A DNA stretch of 64,000 nucleotides, from positions 1 to 64,000 of the forward strand of contig CAZHGC010000006.1 of assembly GCA_964531385.1 (NCBI GenBank), read 5' to 3'. The notes below the pieces were generated by a model. That model saw only the letters and a list, made by a program, of their open reading frames with translations, was not told the origin of the DNA and did not search any database. This DNA is from MGBC114079 sp964531385 (GTDB lineage: Bacteria > Bacillota > Clostridia > Lachnospirales > CAG-274). A program made the translations under genes and the position numbers. Below are positions 17,156 to 24,816 of the stretch, in pieces (within the stretch, counting starts at the first letter, position 1; every line of letters starts with the position of its first letter).

Positions 17156-17216
17156 AAAAATTTAAAAAATGTGCTTTTAAAAATCTCTCTATCGCAAAAT
17201 GATTTTCAATCCTCCA

Positions 17217-17894
17217 CTATTGCTTTTTAATAGGGTTTATTCTAATTTTATCGGCAGAAACCCCCGTCTTTCTTTTAACTATATCTTCAATTTGTGCAAT
17301 TTCCGCCTCAGTCAATTTTTCCTTATTAACAACAACATCAACTGTGTCATCATCGATTCTGACATAAACTTCATCAAAACCCTTTGCCTCAATCATAGCC
17401 TCTGCAGCCGTTTCTTTTTCAATTCTTTGCTGAATTTCAATCATAGCGTTTGCACATTCGGATTTTTTTTCTTGTTCAACATTATTGTTGTTAATCATTT
17501 CCGTTAAAATATCTTTTTGCTTTGCTCTTGCCTGCTCTCTGTCAAGTTTTGCCTGAACAAAATAAGAAGAATCGCTTGAAGTGTTAACAAAAACAGCCAT
17601 TCCCGGCTCATCATCTCCCGAAACCACCGCTTGTTCCGAGTTTGCCTCTGCCGTTTTTTCATCATCTGTTGAAGACTCTTTTTCGCTTTCCGCAACAACA
17701 AAACCGTCGTTAACATTTCCGTTAACAGCTTCAATATCCCCGTCCGGAACAATTCCCATAATGTCACCCTCATCGTTCACAACAATTTCATTCGGCTCTG
17801 TCGGGCTTGAATCTATGTAATTCAAATATCCCGCCGCAGCAATCATAACAACCAAAGCAGTAATAATAATTTGATTTCTCTTTATAACAAACAT
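17217..17894 (-). CDS. spoIIIAH: Stage III sporulation protein AH
   Basis: 225 residues. Single N-terminal membrane helix (MFVIKRNQIIITALVVMIAAAGYLN is diagnostic of the family, residues 1-25), an acidic low-complexity linker (26-110) and a C-terminal domain related to the YscJ/FliF ring-building fold. Partner of forespore SpoIIQ in the channel joining mother cell and forespore. The motif DREQARAKQKDILTEMINN is typical. Last gene of the operon, 29 bp after spoIIIAG. Expected to be under sigma-E. Confidence 0.93.
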   Translation of the reverse strand: MFVIKRNQIIITALVVMIAAAGYLNYIDSSPTEPNEIVVNDEGDIMGIVPDGDIEAVNGNVNDGFVVAESEKESSTDDEKTAEANSEQAVVSGDDEPGMAVFVNTSSDSSYFVQAKLDREQARAKQKDILTEMINNNNVEQEKKSECANAMIEIQQRIEKETAAEAMIEAKGFDEVYVRIDDDTVDVVVNKEKLTEAEIAQIEDIVKRKTGVSADKIRINPIKKQ

Positions 17895-17923
17895 TCAATC
17901 CACTCCTTGTAATAATTTTAAAA

Positions 17924-18478
17924 TTATTTCATTTTGAGAACCTCAATTTTATGAGCTTCAACATCAAGCAAAGCTTGAACAGCCTTAATAATAAAACTTT
18001 TTGTTTCTGCTTTTCCACCTCCTTGTGCAATAACCAAAACTCCCTCAATTTTTGGCTGAATTTCCTTTAAAACAAGAGGTTTGTTGCTTTCAAGCAACAC
18101 TTTTTTGTTTTCTTCTTTAATAACGTTGCTTTTTCTTTTTTGCCCCCCGTCGCCCTCGCTTGTTTCGGTCTTATCGATAGAATTGTCCTCCGCAACAACA
18201 ATTTCGCCCTGATTTTCAAGCGTTACCATAACTTTAACCGCTCCAACCCCATCAGCTTTTGTCAAAATTTCTTCAAGCTTTTTTTCAAGAGTTGCCGTAA
18301 AGTCGCTTTGGCTTTTTTCGGCATTTTCCAAAACTGAAACTTTCTCCCCCTCCTTGTCGTCTTTTTTTAAAATATCGTTGCTTGTAACAATAAGAATAAT
18401 GCCAACTGAAAGCATTATAACAAAATTTAAAACTGTCTTTTTTTCTTTGTTTCTGAAAAGTTCTTTAAAAAATTTCAC
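17924..18478 (-). CDS. spoIIIAG: Stage III sporulation protein AG
   Basis: 184 residues from a GTG start with GGGAG 10 bp upstream. One membrane helix (residues about 16-34) and an external domain with KVMVTLENQGEIVVAEDN and the VIAQGGG-KAETKSFIIKAVQALLDVEAHKIEV segment typical of SpoIIIAG. In the model spore former it forms a large ring in the channel between mother cell and forespore. Unusually, 209 bp separate it from spoIIIAF, and that gap holds a MITE-like element whose left end lies only 10 bp upstream of this ribosome site. Confidence 0.92.
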   Translation of the reverse strand: MKFFKELFRNKEKKTVLNFVIMLSVGIILIVTSNDILKKDDKEGEKVSVLENAEKSQSDFTATLEKKLEEILTKADGVGAVKVMVTLENQGEIVVAEDNSIDKTETSEGDGGQKRKSNVIKEENKKVLLESNKPLVLKEIQPKIEGVLVIAQGGGKAETKSFIIKAVQALLDVEAHKIEVLKMK

Positions 18479-18502
18479 ATCTGTTCATCTCCCAATTCTT
18501 TA

Positions 18503-18635
18503 GGCAACACCGCATAAATATTTTTGATTGATTCATACAATTAAATTTATAACTTTAAAATAGTATTTCCGTTGCAAAAACTTGCAAATTGAAATATCAG
18601 CAAAAACAAAAAAGTTATAATTGTGCGGTATCGTC
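18503..18635. mobile_element. Candidate MITE inside the spoIIIA operon
   Basis: A 133-bp element has imperfect terminal inverted repeats: GGCAACACCGCATAAAT (left) and GACGATACCGCACAATT (right end, reverse complement). It is flanked on both sides by TTTA (18499-18502 and 18636-18639), a possible target duplication. It contains no ORF. A related end, AAGGCAACACCGTACAATT, occurs at 41984-42002. It lies between spoIIIAF and spoIIIAG, which are normally adjacent or overlapping. Confidence 0.55.
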
Positions 18636-18687
18636 TTTAGTAGAATTTAACAACAAGAAACAATTCAAGTTTTTAATAAACATTCTC

Positions 18688-19242
18688 TCAACGTTTCATT
18701 ATATGTATATTATCAAAAGATAAATTATAGAAGTCTGAAATAATATTTTTTATATTTTTTATAAATTCCGTTTCCCTTTCTTCTTCGTTTTTCTTTTTTT
18801 CAATTCTGAAAAAATTTTTTTCTTCTTCGTCAAGTCCAACAACAAGTTCAATTCTTTCAATTTCTAAACTGTCATTTTTCAAAATAAATTCAGACTCAAA
18901 TACAACACAAATATTTTTCAATATTTTTTTCGACTGTTCTTCCAAATTTTGAACAAACTTTTTTCGTATAGCTTCTTTTTGCTTATCATCATAAAATTTT
19001 TCTTCGTTTTCAATAACAGCCCTTTCAAAATCATTGCCAATCGTTTCAAATCTATTTTGAAAATTAAAACCCCCCTCCCCAAAAATTTCAAAAGTCGGTT
19101 TCAAAATTATAACCATTAAAATAAATCCAATAACAAAGCGAACATAACCTCTATATTTTCCGTTCGGAACAATAATTTCGGCAAATGCCGAAAAAATTAA
19201 AAAAACAGCAATCCCTTTAATATATTCATATAAAAAAGACAT
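18688..19242 (-). CDS. spoIIIAF: Stage III sporulation protein AF
   Basis: 184 residues. Start at ATG 19242, 8 bp from its CCTCC (GGAGG) site; the longer reading to 19272 would overlap spoIIIAE. Two N-terminal membrane helices (residues about 7-23 and 31-50; FVIGFILMVIILKP is characteristic), then a hydrophilic, Glu/Lys-rich cytoplasmic or intermembrane domain. Essential but poorly understood member of the feeding-tube complex. Followed by the inserted element before spoIIIAG. Confidence 0.9.
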   Translation of the reverse strand: MSFLYEYIKGIAVFLIFSAFAEIIVPNGKYRGYVRFVIGFILMVIILKPTFEIFGEGGFNFQNRFETIGNDFERAVIENEEKFYDDKQKEAIRKKFVQNLEEQSKKILKNICVVFESEFILKNDSLEIERIELVVGLDEEEKNFFRIEKKKNEEERETEFIKNIKNIISDFYNLSFDNIHIMKR

Positions 19243-19255
19243 CTCACTCCCCTCC

Positions 19256-20392
19256 TCACATTCCCGAAGCACTTATAATCATAATAACCGAAAAAATAAA
19301 AACAACGCTTGTCATAACAACAATGCTTAAAATAACTCCTGCGTATTTTCCCATATTGTCAATACACCCAACAATTCTTTTATCGCAAATCGGCTGAACA
19401 AGCGATGCCGTAAATTTATAAATAAAAATAATCGCAATAATTTTAATTATCGGAACAGAACATAAAATAATAATACCCAAAATAATTGCCGCACCAACGC
19501 CCGTTTTAACAACTCCCGCAAAATAAAAAAAAGAATCTATCGTCCCCGAAAAAACGTCTCCAACAACAGGAACCATATTAACAGCATATTTCGCCGTTTT
19601 GTTAAACAACATATTAACACTTCCCCCGCCAAGCCTCTGAAGTGATAAAATCCCCATAAAAATAATTGCACAGCCTTTAACAACCCAACTGACACAATTT
19701 TTAATCAAATTTGAAAAATTCGAAAGAACTTCCCTTTCGGATAAATAGTTCACAATTTGCATAACCGACGCAATAATAATAAGCGGAACAATAACGTTTT
19801 CAACAAGCATAATAATAATCTCCGAAGCAGATAAAATAACCGGAGAAAATAAATATGCACTTGTTGAACAGCCCGACATAACCAAAACACCAATTATAAG
19901 CGGAGTTGATGCTTTCATAATTTCCGAAATTTCAAAAACAGTTTCTTTCATAATCGATATGCAAATTGAAAATGATGAAAATAACAAAATAACCATAACA
20001 ATATATGTAACATAAAATCCAAGTTCTCCTGTTTCTTTTCCTTGAAGTGAATTTGTAAGATTTTTTATAACCGCACTTAAAACGCAAATAATCAAAACAT
20101 TTCTTATAATGTCAATATTTTCATAAACCTCATTAAAAATGGATTTAAAACAATAATTAATTATCCCCTTTGCCGATAGCTCAAGTTCTCCTGAAATAAA
20201 TTTTTCTGCCGTCTTTCGAATATCAAAATCCTTCCCATATTCGCTGTTTTCAAAAATTTCATCAATCTCATTAAATTCCAAATCATCAAGATTTTGCCTA
20301 ATAATTTCATCATTATCAGACGAAAAACAAAAATGCAAATTCCCAAAAACAATAAGCAAAAATATAACTACCCCACAAAAAATTTTTTTCAT
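19256..20392 (-). CDS. spoIIIAE: Stage III sporulation protein AE
   Basis: 378 residues. N-terminal signal or first helix (1-23), a short external segment (24-75), then about seven membrane helices; length and hydropathy match SpoIIIAE. Conserved pieces include VVKGCAIIFMGILSLQ and the loop with KYAVNMVPVVGDVFSGTID. Integral membrane core of the SpoIIIA channel. Ends 13 bp before spoIIIAF. Confidence 0.93.
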   Translation of the reverse strand: MKKIFCGVVIFLLIVFGNLHFCFSSDNDEIIRQNLDDLEFNEIDEIFENSEYGKDFDIRKTAEKFISGELELSAKGIINYCFKSIFNEVYENIDIIRNVLIICVLSAVIKNLTNSLQGKETGELGFYVTYIVMVILLFSSFSICISIMKETVFEISEIMKASTPLIIGVLVMSGCSTSAYLFSPVILSASEIIIMLVENVIVPLIIIASVMQIVNYLSEREVLSNFSNLIKNCVSWVVKGCAIIFMGILSLQRLGGGSVNMLFNKTAKYAVNMVPVVGDVFSGTIDSFFYFAGVVKTGVGAAIILGIIILCSVPIIKIIAIIFIYKFTASLVQPICDKRIVGCIDNMGKYAGVILSIVVMTSVVFIFSVIMIISASGM

Positions 20393-20440
20393 TTGTTTAA
20401 ATCACCCCTTAATTCAAAACTTGTACTTTTTCAAATACCA

Positions 20441-20827
20441 CTAAGGCATAATATCAAGTATCATTTCAACAAGCCCCATAAGAATTGGAGCCGACATAAC
20501 CATAATAATAACTTTTCCCGCAAGTTCAATTTTTGAAGCAATGCTTCCCTCGCCTGCGTCCAAACAAATTTGAGAAGCAAATTGAGAAATATACGCAATT
20601 CCGATAATTTTCAAAACAACGTCAATATATTCAATATTTATGTCGCTTTTTGAAATAATTTTATAAAGCATTTGGACAACCGTTTCAATTTTGGGCAAAA
20701 TCCCAATAAAAATAATAATTCCAACAATAACACTTATAAGAATTGAAATGCTCGGAATTTCCTTTTTTAAAATCAACGATAAAACCATACCAATAATACC
20801 AATAACAGAAATTTGAACAATATCCAT
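20441..20827 (-). CDS. spoIIIAD: Stage III sporulation protein AD
   Basis: 128 residues, four membrane helices, with the family segment SQICLDAGEGSIASKIELAGK near residues 84-104. Small integral component of the spoIIIA channel, related to SpoIIIAC. ATG start; 48 bp before spoIIIAE. Confidence 0.92.
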   Translation of the reverse strand: MDIVQISVIGIIGMVLSLILKKEIPSISILISVIVGIIIFIGILPKIETVVQMLYKIISKSDINIEYIDVVLKIIGIAYISQFASQICLDAGEGSIASKIELAGKVIIMVMSAPILMGLVEMILDIMP

Positions 20828-20855
20828 AAATTAATCACCACCAAAATTAACAACA

Positions 20856-21053
20856 TCAACCAAGCTGAAATAAAGTTTGAACTGTTTCAAAAAGTGTGCT
20901 TATGTATTGTATAATCCAAAATAACACAACAACAAGCCCTGCCAAAGTTGTCATCATTGCAAGTTCCTCCCGTCCCGCTCTAATGAGAACCTGATTTAAA
21001 ACCGCAACCAAAATTCCAACCGCCGCAATCTGAAAAACAACCGTTATTTCCAA
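20856..21053 (-). CDS. spoIIIAC: Stage III sporulation protein AC
   Basis: 65 residues from a TTG start (TTG GAA ATA), with GGAGG at 21061-21065. Two membrane helices; the loop NQVLIRAGREELAMMTTLAG between them is the conserved family feature. Normal length for SpoIIIAC. 28 bp before spoIIIAD. Confidence 0.92.
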   Translation of the reverse strand: MEITVVFQIAAVGILVAVLNQVLIRAGREELAMMTTLAGLVVVLFWIIQYISTLFETVQTLFQLG

Positions 21054-21064
21054 AAAAATCCCTC

Positions 21065-21583
21065 CTATATAAGAACAACCATAACAACAATCCCGCCAAA
21101 AAGTCCCAAACTTCCATACATTTTTTTATCCCTTTTCGACTTTTCAAAGAGTTCTGAAATTTTCAACTCAATATAGCTTAAAACAACTTCAATATTACTG
21201 CTTTGTTGCTTAACATCAAGATACCCCAAAGCCTTTCCAAATGAAATAAAATTTTCAATATCCTCATTTTCAAAATAACTGTATTTCAAATTTTCCAATA
21301 ATACGTTTTTCCAAAGCTCCTCGGCATTTATATCACAATCCCCAAGCCTTTCGGAAAAATCTTTAAAAATTTTCCCCGCAGGACTATTAACTTTCGCTGA
21401 AACATTGCTCATTGCTTCCGCAAGCAGAGATAAATTAAATTTAATTTCAGCCATAAATAAAATTAAAGCTTTTTTCATTTCAACCAAATCATTCATACGA
21501 TATTCGGTTTTAAAAGAATAATAAATCCCCAAAGCAATGCTCGAAATCAAAATAAATATGCACCCACCAAATTTCAAAATCAT
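21065..21583 (-). CDS. spoIIIAB: Stage III sporulation protein AB
   Basis: 172 residues. One N-terminal helix (residues 2-20), a long cytoplasmic helical domain resembling type II secretion GspF halves, and a C-terminal helix (about 154-171; YGSLGLFGGIVVMVVLI is typical). Partner of the SpoIIIAA ATPase. 11 bp before spoIIIAC. Confidence 0.92.
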   Translation of the reverse strand: MILKFGGCIFILISSIALGIYYSFKTEYRMNDLVEMKKALILFMAEIKFNLSLLAEAMSNVSAKVNSPAGKIFKDFSERLGDCDINAEELWKNVLLENLKYSYFENEDIENFISFGKALGYLDVKQQSSNIEVVLSYIELKISELFEKSKRDKKMYGSLGLFGGIVVMVVLI

Positions 21584-21618
21584 AAAATCCCTCCGGTCAA
21601 TTAATAAAAATTTTCCAG

Positions 21619-22566
21619 CTAATCATTAATTTTAACAAAATCTTTGTCATAAACCCCCTCAAGCGTTCCCGAACCAAATTTATCGCTTAAAACAATGTAT
21701 CTTTCAAAAATATTTTTTTGAAAAATTTTTTGAAAAATATAACGAGTTTTTAAATCCTCAATGTTGTCGGAATGAATTGTACAAATTATTTTAACGCCCG
21801 AATTAACCGCATCGCAAACAGCACAAACTTCCTCCTCGTTCCCAAGTTCGTCAAATGCAATAACGTTTGGCGACATAGCTCGCAAAAGCATATAAACAGC
21901 TTGTCCTTTTTTTCCGCCGTCAATAATATCAGTTCTCGGTCCAAGATTGTTTTGCTCTTCACCAAAAAAGCTTCCGCCAATTTCCGACCTTTCGTCAGCA
22001 ACGCCAACCGTAACTCCTTTAAATTTCCCGTCAATGCCAAAACTTAACGTTCTTATAATATCCCTAAGCATTGTTGTTTTTCCACAGCAAGGTGGAGAAA
22101 CAATAAGTGTGTGCATTATTTTTGGATAAACAATAAAATCAATAACTTTTTTGCAGCAACCGATAACTTCCCTCGGAATTCGAAAATTAAATCCCGATAT
22201 ATTTTTAATTGTTTTAATCTCTCCTCTTTCCAAAACCGCTTTCCCGCATATTCCAACCCTAACACCTTTTGGCAAAGGGATAAAACCTTGTTTAATTTCT
22301 TCTTCAAAAGCATATGTCGAATGTCTGCTTATAAGCTCCATAGTTTCACGCATATCCTCTCTTTTGGGGATATACGCCAAAGCTTGCCCGCAAACACCTT
22401 TTTCGTTAACAAACCACTCTTTTTCTCCTGCTTTCAAATACATAGGTTTATTAAGCCTAATTCTTATTTCTTCCGCAAAAGAAAAAATATCATTATCAAC
22501 TTCTCCAAAAGCTTGTCTAATGTTTTTGCAAACATACCCCAAAAAAAATTCTTTAAAAGACTCCAT
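21619..22566 (-). CDS. spoIIIAA: Stage III sporulation protein AA (secretion-type ATPase)
   Basis: 315 residues. RecA-fold ATPase related to type II/IV secretion motors, predicted to power the SpoIIIA channel. Walker A at residues 156-165 reads VSPPCCGKTT, with Ser and Cys where glycines are common (usual GPPGCGKTT); Lys163 and Thr164 are kept. Walker B at about 234-240 (VIAFDELG). The segment GVADERSEIGGSFFGE is family-specific. First gene of the operon; a sigma-E promoter is expected upstream, but I could not assign one with confidence. Confidence 0.93.
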   Translation of the reverse strand: MESFKEFFLGYVCKNIRQAFGEVDNDIFSFAEEIRIRLNKPMYLKAGEKEWFVNEKGVCGQALAYIPKREDMRETMELISRHSTYAFEEEIKQGFIPLPKGVRVGICGKAVLERGEIKTIKNISGFNFRIPREVIGCCKKVIDFIVYPKIMHTLIVSPPCCGKTTMLRDIIRTLSFGIDGKFKGVTVGVADERSEIGGSFFGEEQNNLGPRTDIIDGGKKGQAVYMLLRAMSPNVIAFDELGNEEEVCAVCDAVNSGVKIICTIHSDNIEDLKTRYIFQKIFQKNIFERYIVLSDKFGSGTLEGVYDKDFVKIND

Positions 22567-22708
22567 AAAAAGCCCTCCTCTTCAAATGTAAATTTAAGTT
22601 TTTCAAGGCAATGCTTTAAATCTCTTTATATAAAATATATTGATTAAAAAATTTTTTAGAACAAATAAATATAACAAAAAATAATTATAAAAAAATAAAA
22701 TCAAAGGA

Positions 22709-22776
22709 TTGACAGATAAAAAAACCGGTGCTATAATCAAACCGTAAAAATTTTACCGACCGGTCAGTAAAATTTA
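22709..22776 (+). promoter_or_regulatory. Sigma-A promoter and TetR operator of the RND efflux operon
   Basis: TTGACA (22709-22714), 17 bp, TATAAT (22732-22737). Just downstream a near-perfect 28-bp palindrome centred on GACCGGTC (about 22749-22776, arms AAATTTTACC and AGTAAAATTT) covers the transcription start. GACCGGTC is a common TetR/FadR-type operator core. The design differs from the first TetR operator, which brackets the -10. Confidence 0.82.
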
Positions 22777-22822
22777 AGACCCGTTTAATTCAATATAATA
22801 AATACAAATCTCGGAGGTAGCT

Positions 22823-23371
22823 ATGGAAACAAAAAAAATAAATAAAACAAAACAAAAAATCCTAAACTCGGCAGAAAAGCTTTTCTCTGAAAAAGGCTTT
22901 GATACAACAAGTATCGATGATATAACAAAAGCTGCCGAAACAACAAAATCTTTGTTCTACTACTATTTCAAAACAAAAAACGATATACTCTATTATCTGA
23001 TGAAATCAAAAATAGAAAACACAATAAAAACACTTGCCGAGCAAAAAAGCAACGGATATTTGCCAAGCAGTAAAGAAGAAATTTACAACAACTGTATAAC
23101 ATTAATAAAAGAAAATGAAAACATATTTAAAATAGCAATTTTTGAACTTTTAAAAACAAATAACAAAAAAAACATAATATTGGAACTCCCAAAAGAAATT
23201 TTCGCAGAGTTCAAAGATATTTTTGTTTTCACAAAAGAAGAACAACTTGACCTTCTTCTAATCGTAATAAAAATAGCAACTTTTTGGGCATTGCGAAAAA
23301 GTATATGCGAAATTTTTAATATAGATGAATTTGAATTTGAAAATAAATATATTAAAAATATGCAGTTTTAA
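22823..23371 (+). CDS. TetR/AcrR family repressor of the RND pump
   Basis: 182 residues. HTH at residues about 10-56 (IDDITKAAETTKSLFYYYFKTK). The rest is a helical, Lys/Glu/Ile-rich ligand domain. A GACCGGTC palindrome sits on its promoter, and the membrane-fusion and RND pump genes follow in the same direction with 54 bp and then an overlap. Autoregulated efflux repressor by analogy to AcrR-type systems; inducer unknown. Confidence 0.88.
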   Translation: METKKINKTKQKILNSAEKLFSEKGFDTTSIDDITKAAETTKSLFYYYFKTKNDILYYLMKSKIENTIKTLAEQKSNGYLPSSKEEIYNNCITLIKENENIFKIAIFELLKTNNKKNIILELPKEIFAEFKDIFVFTKEEQLDLLLIVIKIATFWALRKSICEIFNIDEFEFENKYIKNMQF

Positions 23372-23425
23372 AAAAAACAACATATTTTTAATATATTTAT
23401 AAAATTATAATTGGAGGTATCTCAA

Positions 23426-24811
23426 ATGACGTCAAAAATTAAACCTTTTATATCAATATTATTCTCTCTGACATTCTTATTAAGCGGTTGTGAAAAGGAA
23501 GTTGTCGAAAACCCCGAAATAACAACCGTAAACGCATTTTCAGCTGTTGCAAAAGATTACGAAAACAGCGTTTCATATTCCGGCTATTCTTCGGCAGACG
23601 AATTAAAAAGATTTAGCTTCGAACTTTCCGGAAAAATAAATAAAGTTCTTGTCGAAAAAGGCGATGTTGTAAAAGTTGGTCAGGTCATTGCAACTCTCGA
23701 CACAGAATCTATACAAATGGCAGTTGATAACGCAAACGAAAATATAGCACTTGCAAAAAATAAAATCTCCCAAATAGACAGTTCAATAAAAGAAATAAAC
23801 ATCGGTCTCGAAGCTGAAAATTTAACTTTGAAAAAAGCACAAACAGGAATTGATGCCGAAAAAATATCGCTTGAAAAAACAAAAGAAACATATAATTCAT
23901 CAATAAGCAAAATACAACTTAAATATGATAATGCAAAAACAACATATGAAAACACGCAAACCCTTTATAACGGTGGCGTTTGTGACAAAACAACGCTTGA
24001 TAACGCAAAGCTTGCGTTCGACACCGTTTCGGAAGAACTTGCAAACGCAAAACAGTCAATGGAACGAGATGTAAGCCTTCAAGAGAAAAAAATTGAAAAT
24101 CTTGAAAACGATTATTCTCTTCAAGAAACAAAAATAAAAGATATGGAAAACAAACTTGAACAGGCAAACATTCAAAAACAAGCTGCCCAAATTGCCGTAA
24201 ATCAGGCACAAATCTCGCTTGAACAAAACACAAAATATTTAACCGATTCATCGCTCAAATCAACAATCGACGGCTATGTTGTTGAAACCCCAATGAAATC
24301 AGGCGAAGTAACGAGTGCCGGAACGCCTGTCGTTGTTGTAAAAAGCGGTGCAGAAGTTATAAATGTGGCTGTTCCAACTGAAGATTATTCAAAATTCTCA
24401 GTCGGAATGGAAGCAAAATTAACGCAAGATGAAAAAGAATGTTACGGCAAAATAACATCAATAGATTTATATCCTGATGAAACAACAAGAACATATAATA
24501 TGAAAATAACGCCAAACGAAAACAAAGCATTTGCACTCGGAAGCCTTATAAATGTAACAATTTCTCTAAGCAAACAAAATTCCGTATTTGTTCCAATGAG
24601 TAGCATAATAAGTGCAGACGGAATTGATTATGTCTATTGTATAACAAAAAATGCAAACAATGAAAATGTTATAACAAGTCAAAAAATAACAATAGAAAAT
24701 GCCGAAGGCGAAAACGTCTGCATATCCGGTATAAACAGCGGAACGTTAATAGTTGCCGATGAAGTTAAAAATCTTCGTGAAAATCAAATTGTAAATATAA
24801 AAGAGGAGTGA
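23426..24811 (+). CDS. RND efflux membrane-fusion (HlyD/AcrA-type) lipoprotein
   Basis: 461 residues, ATG 23426 with GGAGG 8 bp upstream. Lipobox LLSGC (Cys22) anchors it to the outer face of the membrane. Order: biotinyl-lipoyl half (KINKVLVEKGDVVKVGQVIATL, about residues 71-92), a long coiled coil (about 100-270), second lipoyl half (STIDGYVVETPMKSGEVTSAG) and beta-barrel domains. Links the RND pump to an outer component. The coiled coil is long for a Gram-positive protein, fitting contact with a TolC-like partner (inference). Stop overlaps the next gene. Confidence 0.88.
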   Translation: MTSKIKPFISILFSLTFLLSGCEKEVVENPEITTVNAFSAVAKDYENSVSYSGYSSADELKRFSFELSGKINKVLVEKGDVVKVGQVIATLDTESIQMAVDNANENIALAKNKISQIDSSIKEINIGLEAENLTLKKAQTGIDAEKISLEKTKETYNSSISKIQLKYDNAKTTYENTQTLYNGGVCDKTTLDNAKLAFDTVSEELANAKQSMERDVSLQEKKIENLENDYSLQETKIKDMENKLEQANIQKQAAQIAVNQAQISLEQNTKYLTDSSLKSTIDGYVVETPMKSGEVTSAGTPVVVVKSGAEVINVAVPTEDYSKFSVGMEAKLTQDEKECYGKITSIDLYPDETTRTYNMKITPNENKAFALGSLINVTISLSKQNSVFVPMSSIISADGIDYVYCITKNANNENVITSQKITIENAEGENVCISGINSGTLIVADEVKNLRENQIVNIKEE

Positions 24812-24816
24812 TTGTT

